Source of the DNA: Congregibacter litoralis KT71
GTDB lineage: Bacteria > Pseudomonadota > Gammaproteobacteria > Pseudomonadales > Halieaceae
Assembly: GCF_000153125.2 (NCBI RefSeq)
Contig: NZ_CM002299.1
Span: 124,809 to 188,808, forward strand
DNA length: 64,000 nucleotides
Direction of reading: 5' to 3'
Every line of letters begins with the position of its first letter. Position 1 is the first letter of the stretch. Of the stretch, positions 54,550 to 62,234 are shown in pieces. Position numbers and translations under genes: made by a program. Under the pieces are notes generated by a model. The model worked only from the letters and a program-made list of their open reading frames with translations. It did not search any database and was not told the DNA's origin.

Positions 54550-56703
54550 TTACAGCGCCTCCAGCTTTGCATACTGCACCACCAGCCACTTGGTGCCCTC
54601 GGAGGCAAAGTTCACCTCGACCCGTGCATTGCTTCCGCGTCCTTCAAAGTTCAGAACAACGCCCTCGCCAAACATCTGGTGGTACACGCGCTGACCAAGG
54701 TTCAGCCCCGTATCAGCCGCCGGGGTACTGCCCGACAACTGACTCACGGGACGACTAATCTTCGTTTGCAGGCGCACCTCGTTGACCAGCTCCGAGGGTA
54801 TCTCCCGCACAAAGCGCGAAGGCGGATTGTAGCTGTCACTGCCATGCAAACGCCGACTCTCGGCATAAGTGAGAATCAGCCGCTCCATAGCCCGGGTGAT
54901 ACCCACGTAGCAAAGACGCCGCTCTTCTTCCAAACGACCCGGCTCCTCGATGGACATACGGTGAGGAAACAGGTTCTCCTCCATGCCCGCCAGGATCACC
55001 AAGGGAAACTCCAGACCTTTGGCCGAGTGCAATGTCATCAACTGCACGCTGTCTTCATGAGGGTCTGCCTGACCCTCGCCAGCATCCAGCGCAGCGCTGT
55101 CCACAAACTGCTGTAGCGGCGAAAGCTCGTCACCCTCGGGAACAAAGGTCCGTGCGGCACTGACCAGTTCCTCAAGGTTCTCCACCCGGGCAAGACCTTT
55201 CTCGCCCTTTTCTTTCTCGTGGTAGGCAATCAAACCGGACCGGCGTATCGCCTGATCCACCAGTTCCTCGAGGGTCATGGGATCGGTGAGCGTGTCCAGT
55301 TCGTCCACCAGCACCCGAAATCCATCCATGGCTGTCAGCGCCCTGGCAGGCAGTAACTTGTGCTCCTGGCAGGCCTGTATTGCATGCCATAGGGAGCACT
55401 GCTGCTCTCGAGCCGTTGCCCGCAACACGTCCAGGGTCTTACTGCCTATGCCTCGGGGTGGCGTGTTGATGACCCGCTCAAAGGCCGCATCATCTCCCCG
55501 GCTGACCAGCAGGCGGAGATAGGCCATGGCATTGCGAATCTCCAGGCGTTCATAGAAGCGCTGACCACCATAGATACGATAGGGCAGACCGCTGCGAAGG
55601 AGCGCCTCCTCCAATACCCGGGATTGTGCGTTTGAGCGGTAGAGTATCGCTACGGACCGTCGCGCCTGACCATTGCTTACCCAGTTTTCGATCTGCTCAA
55701 CGATAAAACGGGCTTCATCCTGCTCATTAAAGCCGGCATAGAGCTGCAGGGGTTCACCGGTCTCGCCGGAGCTCCAGAGCTCCTTACCCAGGCGACCACT
55801 GTTATTGCCAATAACCCCGTTCGCAGCCTGAAGTATTGTCTGGGTAGAGCGATAGTTCTGCTCCAGGCGTACGACCTTGGCCCCCCCGAAGTCCTCACCA
55901 AAACGCTGAATATTTTCGATTTTCGCGCCGCGCCAGCCATAGATGGACTGGTCGTCATCACCGACGGCAACGACCGGTATTCGGTCCCCCGCCAACACGC
56001 GGAGCCAGGCGTACTGAATGGTGTTGGTGTCCTGAAATTCGTCCACCAGGATCTGCCGGAAGCGCCCCTGATAATGAGCCAGCACTTCGGGCGCGTGCAG
56101 CCAGAGCTCGTGGGCGCGCAGTAACAGCTCCGCAAAATCCACCATGCCCCCGCGTTCGCAGGCCTCCTCATAGGCGGCATAGACCTGCAACATGGTCTTG
56201 ATGTAGAGATCACCCAGGGGTGGTTCGATATGCGCCGCCCGGAGCCCCTCGTCTTTTTGTGCGTTGATGTACCACTGCGCCTGCTTTGGCGGCCAGCGGG
56301 ACTCATCCAGCTGCAACTCCCGACACACGCGTTTCACCAGACGTAGCTGATCGTCGCTATCGAGTATCTGGAAGTTCTGGGGAAGGCGCGCTTCTTTCCA
56401 GTGCGTCTTAAGGAGCCGGTGTGCCAGACCGTGAAAGGTCCCCACCCACATGCTATGGGTGGGTATCTGTAGCATGTGCTCGATGCGTCCCCGCATCTCC
56501 CGCGCCGCCTTGTTGGTAAAGGTAACCGCCAACACCGCGTGGGGCGATAAACCCTCGGCACGGATCAGCCAGGCAATGCGATGCACCAGCACACGGGTCT
56601 TGCCGGATCCCGCGCCTGCAAGCACCAGCATGTTCCCACTTTCAGCAGCGACGGCATCGCGCTGGGCGTCGTTTAAGCCCGTCAAAATATCACTTACATC
56701 CAT
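54550..56703 (-). CDS. uvrD: DNA helicase II
   Basis: 717 aa superfamily 1 helicase of nucleotide-excision and mismatch repair. Q-motif LNDAQRDAVAAESGNMLVLAGAGSGKTRVLVHR (Walker A at residues 30-38), Walker B LVDEFQDTN near residue 217, GDDDQSIYGWRGA, and motif VI VGITRAMERLILTYAESR. Normal length for UvrD. The C-terminal region ends with the Tudor-like WLVVQYAKLEAL. Confidence 0.98.
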   Translation of the reverse strand: MDVSDILTGLNDAQRDAVAAESGNMLVLAGAGSGKTRVLVHRIAWLIRAEGLSPHAVLAVTFTNKAAREMRGRIEHMLQIPTHSMWVGTFHGLAHRLLKTHWKEARLPQNFQILDSDDQLRLVKRVCRELQLDESRWPPKQAQWYINAQKDEGLRAAHIEPPLGDLYIKTMLQVYAAYEEACERGGMVDFAELLLRAHELWLHAPEVLAHYQGRFRQILVDEFQDTNTIQYAWLRVLAGDRIPVVAVGDDDQSIYGWRGAKIENIQRFGEDFGGAKVVRLEQNYRSTQTILQAANGVIGNNSGRLGKELWSSGETGEPLQLYAGFNEQDEARFIVEQIENWVSNGQARRSVAILYRSNAQSRVLEEALLRSGLPYRIYGGQRFYERLEIRNAMAYLRLLVSRGDDAAFERVINTPPRGIGSKTLDVLRATAREQQCSLWHAIQACQEHKLLPARALTAMDGFRVLVDELDTLTDPMTLEELVDQAIRRSGLIAYHEKEKGEKGLARVENLEELVSAARTFVPEGDELSPLQQFVDSAALDAGEGQADPHEDSVQLMTLHSAKGLEFPLVILAGMEENLFPHRMSIEEPGRLEEERRLCYVGITRAMERLILTYAESRRLHGSDSYNPPSRFVREIPSELVNEVRLQTKISRPVSQLSGSTPAADTGLNLGQRVYHQMFGEGVVLNFEGRGSNARVEVNFASEGTKWLVVQYAKLEAL

Positions 56704-56815
56704 TGCCCCATTCTAACCGCATCGCCGGCATCACTCACGGAAAATGCCAATGGCGAGCGTCGCTGCTATCGCTCTGCTAATATCCTTGAGGGCCCATAGC
56801 CGGTAGCTAAACCAA

Positions 56816-58537
56816 ATGGCAAGAGAAGACGAAGATCCGGAAATCGGAGCCTCTGCGGGGGAGAACAGCCCATCCTTCACTGCGGATGATGACATTGGTC
56901 GGGACAGCGACCCGGGGACCAAAGACGAAGACTACCGCGATTTCTTTGTTGATCGGGATGACGATAGCGATCCGGGCTTTGTTGATCGCGACGATGACAG
57001 CGCTATTCCCGGCGCCGATGACGATTACCAGAACGTGGACCCGGGCTACGCCGCCTTTGCCAGCGAACTTGATGATCCTCTGGCCGACTGGCCAGCTCCC
57101 GAGGTGCCTTTGAGCGAGCTGCCTGAAGTTAGGCAACAGAATGACACTCCCGATGACAGCTTTCCGAGTGACTCACCCGTTTCCGTGGGCACTCCAGAGA
57201 CCATGGGCATTCCAGATACAGTGAGCGCCGAAGAGCTCCCGGGGTCCAGCCTTGATGATGAGGAGCTGTTGTTTGATGACTCAGGGGAAGAAAGCAGCGA
57301 CAGCAATAGCCCCGACCTGTCGGACAGTGATCACCTGAGCGCGGCTGACGAACAGGATGACCCTCTGGCTGACGTGGAAGACTACGGAGTACCGGAGCCC
57401 ATTCCTGAAGAAGATCCCGAACCTGTAACGACCGACGAGGCCGCGCTCAAACGGTCGTCCGAAGCCTCGGATTATCCGGAGCTGGGTGTTTTTACTGACG
57501 ACGAAGATGACCATATCGATGACCCCTTTGCTGAAGCAGAGGTCGAGGAAAGCATGGCGAGCAGTGATGGAGGGAAATCCGAGGAGGATATGGGCCAACG
57601 GGAAGCTTTTAGCGAAGATCAGGAAAACTTTGAAGAAGAGTTTGTCGATGACTTTTTGAATGATCTCGACCCACCGGAAGACGAAGAGCTTCCCGCGGTA
57701 GAGGATTACGAAGAGGATCTCGACCCGCCCCTGGCAACCCTTTCCCCAGCTGCGGCAAGCAGTGTGGAGAAAGCCGCACCCTTTGAGACCGAGAGCATGA
57801 GCAAGGCTGAAGACGAAGACCCCGTGGTCGCAAGGCCTCCCGTAACCGCGGCATCGATGGAGGAGGGCCGAACCTTTCCCCTGGGGATGATTGCCGTCGT
57901 AGTGGTAGCGCTTCTGCTCCTCGCCGTCGGTGGCTTTGGCGTGATGCAGCAGCGGAGCGACATGCAGGCGGAGATCCGGGACCTGCAGGCAAAGCTGGCA
58001 ACCACCGTCAGCCCCGAAGAAGCCGAGATGGAACGGGAGCGACAGCGGCAGGTCCAACTACAAAATGAATCTCTGAGCACAGAGCTGGAGGCCCTGACCG
58101 CCGAAAACGACGCGCTGGCGGAGCGATTGGCAGAGCTGGAGGCACTGGAAGCCGCTCAGACCCGCGCCGCCGCAGAAAAACGCGCCCAGGAAGAGGCCGC
58201 CGCAGAAGCGGCTGCACAGCGAAGGGCTGCGGAGGCCGCTGCAGCGGCGAGGGCCTCGAAGGCCCCTACGACCGCAGCCCAAAGCACCGTGGCAGCAGTT
58301 AAAGGCCCCTGGTTTGTAAACTTTGGATCCTATGCAGACCGCAACATCGCTGATCGCTGGGCCAACAAGCTTAGCGTTGAAAGTGGCGAAGTCACGGTGC
58401 AAACCGCCACGGCGGCAGGCAAAACACTGTATCGCGTTCGGGTCATCGGTCTTGCCGATCAGGATTCCGCGGAGCGCGTCGCAACCGCCCTCGAGCGGCA
58501 GTACCAGCTGCCGAGGTTGTGGGTCGGAAAAAACTGA
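56816..58537 (+). CDS. SPOR-domain membrane protein with a long acidic N-terminus
   Basis: 573 aa. Residues 1-335 are extremely Asp/Glu/Ser/Pro-rich and of low complexity, with the near-duplicate phrases DRDDDSDPGFVD and DRDDDSAIPGADDD close to the start. A single membrane helix lies at about 356-376, then a coiled coil (380-450), an Ala/Arg/Glu stretch, and a SPOR domain (about 497-573; GPWFVNFGSYADRNIADRWANKL and LYRVRVIGLADQDSAERVA). SPOR domains bind septal peptidoglycan stripped of stem peptides, so a cell-division role is likely. The acidic domain would be cytoplasmic; its function is unknown. Confidence 0.85.
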   Translation: MAREDEDPEIGASAGENSPSFTADDDIGRDSDPGTKDEDYRDFFVDRDDDSDPGFVDRDDDSAIPGADDDYQNVDPGYAAFASELDDPLADWPAPEVPLSELPEVRQQNDTPDDSFPSDSPVSVGTPETMGIPDTVSAEELPGSSLDDEELLFDDSGEESSDSNSPDLSDSDHLSAADEQDDPLADVEDYGVPEPIPEEDPEPVTTDEAALKRSSEASDYPELGVFTDDEDDHIDDPFAEAEVEESMASSDGGKSEEDMGQREAFSEDQENFEEEFVDDFLNDLDPPEDEELPAVEDYEEDLDPPLATLSPAAASSVEKAAPFETESMSKAEDEDPVVARPPVTAASMEEGRTFPLGMIAVVVVALLLLAVGGFGVMQQRSDMQAEIRDLQAKLATTVSPEEAEMERERQRQVQLQNESLSTELEALTAENDALAERLAELEALEAAQTRAAAEKRAQEEAAAEAAAQRRAAEAAAAARASKAPTTAAQSTVAAVKGPWFVNFGSYADRNIADRWANKLSVESGEVTVQTATAAGKTLYRVRVIGLADQDSAERVATALERQYQLPRLWVGKN

Positions 58538-58579
58538 CTATCGACGATCACTGACTATTGTTAAGAGAGGTGTAAGCAG

Positions 58580-58999
58580 GTGAAACACAGTCCAACACAA
58601 TCCAGCCGTATTCCTTTTTCCATGCTCACCATCGCCGCATTGGCCCTCTCCCTTGGCGGGGCCCTGGCAAGCACGGCCCAGGCTGACGATCAGTGCCAGA
58701 AGCCCGGTCAACCGCTGGTGCCCGATGGCTCCGAGGCGACGATGGAGGCGATGCTCGCCGGCCAGAAAGCCGTTAAAGCGTTCCAGGCAAGCAATATGGA
58801 ATACATGCAGTGCCTGGAGGCCAGGTATTCGGCTGCCGAAGCCGATGCCAGAAGCGCAACCGATGAAGATAGCAAGGCCCTGGCACAGGCTGACTACGCC
58901 AGGTCTATTGATGCCTATAACGCGGCGGTGTCTGCCGAGGAGGCGGTAGCAGAGAAGTTCAACGTCGCTTTGCGCGCCTTCAAAGCAGCGAACAAGTAA
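58580..58999 (+). CDS. small exported protein of unknown function
   Basis: 139 aa from a GTG (AGAGGTG at 58565-58571). Signal peptide, cleavage expected after AQA near residue 35. The mature part has two cysteines (QCQKPG, MQCLEA) that could pair, and is otherwise helical, Ala-rich (about 25%) and without recognised motifs: DGSEATMEAMLAGQKAVKAFQ and similar. I recognise no named family. It follows the SPOR gene by 42 bases on the same strand. Confidence 0.7.
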   Translation: MKHSPTQSSRIPFSMLTIAALALSLGGALASTAQADDQCQKPGQPLVPDGSEATMEAMLAGQKAVKAFQASNMEYMQCLEARYSAAEADARSATDEDSKALAQADYARSIDAYNAAVSAEEAVAEKFNVALRAFKAANK

Positions 59000-59005
59000 A
59001 GCGAG

Positions 59006-59026
59006 AAAAACTCAAACGAGTTTGAG
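59006..59026 (-). terminator. short intrinsic terminator overlapping a stop codon
   Basis: On the minus strand CTCAAA, loop CTCG, TTTGAG, then TTTTTCTC. The stem contains the TGA stop of the minus-strand gene ending at 59012. The A/T-rich 6-pair stem makes it a modest terminator. Confidence 0.5.
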
Positions 59027-59356
59027 GCCCGGAGCATCAAGCATAAAGCGTGAGTTGAAGTTTCCTTTTAAAGACCCCGTAGTGCGGTCCGTAGCGTCGA
59101 CGATAGACAAAAGCTCTTCCATAAAAACGAGCTCGGAGGCAGCGGCCAGTGCTTCCAGATCGATAGGGCAGTTTGCCTGCACAATGGCGAGGTCCCGCTG
59201 AAGTCCGTCCCGATCCTGAAGACCGAGGACGCGCACAACCCGACTGCAAATGGCAGACACGGTTGCCTGTTCCCGCTTGCTCAGCGGCTGATCTCCGCCG
59301 ATAGTTGCAGAACTGTTTGCTTCCGTATGTTTCACAAAGTCTCCATGTACAACCAT
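59012..59356 (-). CDS. hypothetical protein
   Basis: 114 aa, soluble, no signal peptide or membrane helix. GGGAGG lies 8 bases before the ATG, which supports it being translated. Motifs visible: LSKREQATVSAICSRVVRVLGLQDRDGLQRDLAIVQANCPIDLEAL in the middle and MDRRTG-like DATDRTTGSLKGNFNSRFML at the end. I do not recognise a named family. The gene is isolated, facing the exported-protein gene tail to tail. Confidence 0.65.
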   Translation of the reverse strand: MVVHGDFVKHTEANSSATIGGDQPLSKREQATVSAICSRVVRVLGLQDRDGLQRDLAIVQANCPIDLEALAAASELVFMEELLSIVDATDRTTGSLKGNFNSRFMLDAPGLKLV

Positions 59357-59531
59357 GATGCTTGCCTCCCTTCGGGCTACATGCCATCACCGGGTTTTAA
59401 AAACGCCGACAAATCAAAGCCTCGGAGATAGCCTAGGGAATAAGGAAGTAAGGAGCCAGAGTCCCATTGGTAATTTGCGGGTCAGGTCGCATAAAAACCC
59501 GTTTACAGGAGAACAGCTGGCCTCAGGTGAC

Positions 59532-59861
59532 TCATTTTAAAGAAGCGCTTGCAGAGTGTGGGTCTATACATCTGGGCTCTTTTGGGCTCTTTACCGTGGC
59601 GAGGTAGAGAAGTGGACCAAAAGACCCCAGAACCAGGGTGAGCGCGACCCAGATCCAGGGGTTGCGGCCCCGGGCACGCGCATGAGGCACAAGAAAGCTC
59701 AGAAGCAGTATCAATGCAATCACCAGGTCCACGAAAACCTGCAGACCACCCGGCGTTTTATGTGTTGCCAGAATACCGGAGATTCCACCGTTCATGAGAG
59801 ACCACCCCGTGAGGATGGCAAAGGGAACAAGAATAATCAGAGAAAAAATGCGTCGATTCAT
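59532..59861 (-). CDS. small membrane protein, DUF2834-like
   Basis: 109 aa from ATG 59861 with three predicted membrane segments (residues 6-23, 40-58, 70-90) and RARGRNPWIWVALTLVLGSFGPLLYLA, a pattern seen in DUF2834-type proteins. The short C-terminal tail is polar. Function unknown. The 175-base gap downstream to 59357 and the 185-base gap upstream to 60047 hold no gene I can support. Confidence 0.7.
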   Translation of the reverse strand: MNRRIFSLIILVPFAILTGWSLMNGGISGILATHKTPGGLQVFVDLVIALILLLSFLVPHARARGRNPWIWVALTLVLGSFGPLLYLATVKSPKEPRCIDPHSASASLK

Positions 59862-60046
59862 AAAAACAGCTCCAATAAGTGTGCGGCAGGGGTTTTTCGT
59901 ATGCAGGGTCAGCATGCTGTCGGCCTGGCGTTGACTCAATGACCCGGGAGGTTATTGAATTGATTCACCCACCGCCGGCACACTGGGTCGTCTAAGGTTT
60001 GGCGCCGGCGTCATCGCTGCGCGCTGCTGACACCCGGGAGCTGGAT

Positions 60047-60837
60047 ATGAACACCGCTATGAGCACCTTCCCTGCGCTGTGTAAGCAATGGCGGCAGCGT
60101 CGCAACTTATCGCAGCTGCACCTGGCAGAAACGGCGGACATTTCCCAGCGGCATCTGAGTTGGCTTGAAACAGGGCGCAGCCAGCCCAGCCGGGACATGG
60201 TGCTCAAACTGGCCGATGCCATGGAAGTACCCCTGCGGGAACGCAACACGCTGCTCCATGCCGCCGGCTTCGCACCGCACTACCTTGAATCGGGCCTCGA
60301 AGAGCCGCATATGGCACCGGTCAGCGAAGCACTCAATGCCGTACTCGACCATCACATGCCATTCCCGGCGGTTGTCGTGAATCGACGTTGGGACCGGATC
60401 ATGGCGAACGAGGCTGCGGATATGATGTTGATACCGGCACGGGCAGGCAAGGCGAGAGCGGTACTTTCAATCTCGCCGCCGCGACGCTCTCTCCCGACGG
60501 TTTGCGACGCTATCTTTCCAACTGGAAAGAGGCACTCCCCCTGTTTATCCAACGACTGCGCAGCGAGGCACTGGCCTCGGGCCAACACGCCGTCATCGCC
60601 CATGTGGAGGCGCTCATTCGCAGTGCCGGCGACATACCCGTAGCTCACACGACACCGGAACCGCTATTACCGGTCATGCCCCTGGAACTTGATATCGACG
60701 GTTTACACCTTTCGCTGTTTACGGTGATGTCAACGTTCGGGACACCTCAGGACATCACCACCGATGAGCTACGCGTAGAAGCGTTTTATCCTGCAGATGA
60801 TGCCACCCGTAGATTCTTTCAGGGGAGAGGCCCATGA
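60047..60837 (+). pseudogene. XRE-family regulator with MmyB-like domain, frameshifted
   Basis: Two reading frames together make one recognisable protein. The first, from ATG 60047 (GGGAG upstream), has the helix-turn-helix (CKQWRQRRNLSQLHLAETADISQRHLSWLETGRSQPSR) and the start of the MmyB-type ligand domain (PAVVVNRRWDRIMANEAADMM). The second, in another frame from about 60440, continues with LSPDGLRRYLSNWKEALPLF and ends with TFGTPQDITTDELRVEAFYPADDATRRFF, the normal C-terminus. The shift lies between about 60418 and 60460 and equals one lost base (or two gained). No stop breaks the first frame until 60643. Confidence 0.85.
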
Positions 60838-60889
60838 ACTCGAACGTGTTTTTCATCGCATATTTCTATAGCTGATTGCCGAGGGTTCT

Positions 60890-61615
60890 ATGACAACGCT
60901 ATACATCACCGGCGCCGGCGTTAGCGCGGAAAGTGGTATTCCTACCTTTCGGGGCGAGGACGGTTTCTGGACCATAGGTAGCCGAAACTACACGCCTCAG
61001 GAAATGGCGACCCGCGCCATGTACGAGAACGACCCTTTGCAGTTTCTTCGTTGGTACTACCAGCGCTTTGCAAGCTACCGGCATCATGGCCCGAATGCCG
61101 TGCATCGGTGGCTGGCAGATAAAAACCTGATTACCCAGAACATTGACGGCCTGGACGGCAAAGCCGGCAACAAAGACTACATCGCCATCCACGGTCGCCT
61201 CGACCAGATGACGATTTTTCATGATCAGAATCTCGCCGACCAGGTTACGGCCCTGTATACACCCTGGGATGAAGTCGAGGAAAACAGACTGGATGACAGC
61301 CTGCGCTCCGTGTTTCGTATAAGGGACCGACCTAGGATAGGTGAGTCCTACAAACCCTTTGTTTTACTGTTTGATGAATACTACACGGAGCTTTACCGTA
61401 TATCCGAGGCGCGATCGCGGATGATAGGTGCTGAACGCATGGTGTTTATGGGAACGTCGTTTAGCGTGAATATCACCATGATGGCTTTGGAAATCGCCAT
61501 GGCCAATGAAACACCGATAGAGATAGTAGACCCGGAGCCAGTGACCGTGCCCTACGAAAACACGACCTATCACGCCATGACAGCCCTGCGTTATATTGAG
61601 GAAATAGCTGCATAA
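60890..61615 (+). CDS. Sir2-family NAD-dependent protein without zinc cysteines
   Basis: 241 aa. The sirtuin NAD site is intact: ITGAGVSAESGIPTFRG (residues 6-22), TQNIDGLDG near residue 81 and the catalytic His in AIHGRL near residue 97; KPFVLLFDEYY and FMGTSFSV follow. Yet there is no cysteine anywhere in the protein, so the usual zinc module is absent. It may be a divergent deacylase, an ADP-ribosyltransferase-like enzyme or an NADase. 52 bases after the frameshifted regulator. Confidence 0.82.
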   Translation: MTTLYITGAGVSAESGIPTFRGEDGFWTIGSRNYTPQEMATRAMYENDPLQFLRWYYQRFASYRHHGPNAVHRWLADKNLITQNIDGLDGKAGNKDYIAIHGRLDQMTIFHDQNLADQVTALYTPWDEVEENRLDDSLRSVFRIRDRPRIGESYKPFVLLFDEYYTELYRISEARSRMIGAERMVFMGTSFSVNITMMALEIAMANETPIEIVDPEPVTVPYENTTYHAMTALRYIEEIAA

Positions 61616-61621
61616 AGACCC

Positions 61622-61627
61622 TATAAT
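61622..61627 (+). promoter_or_regulatory. possible -10 box upstream of the DUF2946-like gene
   Basis: A perfect TATAAT 35 bases before the TTG start. The best -35 (TTGAGG, 61596-61601) is 20 bases away, too far for a standard promoter, so activation or chance is possible. Confidence 0.35.
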
Positions 61628-61661
61628 GCCAGTCCAGATGCGCTGATACGCGAATTTCTTT

Positions 61662-62129
61662 TTGCTCCAAACCACCCGGCAGTCCATAAAAAACAAGCGA
61701 AACACCTTGTTCGCGGTGCTCGCGACGATTTGCTATATCCTCACCGCGGGCATCGTGCCTGCGGGGCATATGGCGGCGCCTCTGGGTTCCGGAACGGCCT
61801 TTCATCTATGCCCCGGAGACGCTCGTAGTTCGCTCATCATCGATGCACTGTCCGGCGTTTCTCACAGCAGTGACAAGCAGCAGCACCACAGCGGGCATCA
61901 TCAACCAGATCGAACGATGGATCATGGTGACGGCCACGGTAGCAATATCAGCGAAATCTCGGCAGATAGCGGATGTATTTTTGCCGGAGCAGGCAGCGCT
62001 GTTGCCAGTAGCTCAGGCAGCGACGGCGATGCCCTGGCTCCCCGTGGGTCTGTATACAAGCCTGCACCGCGTAGGTCCCATCAAAGAATAGCCTGGCTGC
62101 GGCCACCTGTGCGCTCTCCTCCGGTTTAA
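61662..62129 (+). CDS. exported His-rich protein, DUF2946-like
   Basis: 155 aa from a TTG. Signal peptide or anchor (residues 16-36), HLCPGDARS near residue 48, a His/Asp-rich stretch (KQQHHSGHHQPDRTMDHGDGHG, residues 73-94) and a C-terminal RPPVRSPPV typical of DUF2946-like proteins. The His-rich part could bind copper or another metal. Immediately upstream of a TonB-dependent receptor, a pairing often seen for metal uptake. The TTG start and family are probable, not certain. Confidence 0.65.
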   Translation: MLQTTRQSIKNKRNTLFAVLATICYILTAGIVPAGHMAAPLGSGTAFHLCPGDARSSLIIDALSGVSHSSDKQQHHSGHHQPDRTMDHGDGHGSNISEISADSGCIFAGAGSAVASSSGSDGDALAPRGSVYKPAPRRSHQRIAWLRPPVRSPPV

Positions 62130-62234
62130 ATCTTCCCGCCAGACACCCTGGCTGCAACAAAACACCTAAACCTCGTCGCTCAGCTGTCGACGGGGCCCTT
62201 TTGCTGTGCGCGCCTGCGCATCAGGGAGATTGAC

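Noticed and set aside
59355..59540. Small plus-strand frame in the 59357-59531 gap
   Set aside because: No Shine-Dalgarno, no signal or domain; treated as non-coding.
59357..60046. Mobile element boundaries around the small-gene cluster
   Set aside because: I found no transposase, integrase, tRNA or matching direct repeats.
62130..62234. Terminator before the TonB receptor (CTCGTCG...CGACGGG then CCCTTTT)
   Set aside because: Short stem with a 9-base loop and only four Ts, not next to the stem; too weak to list.
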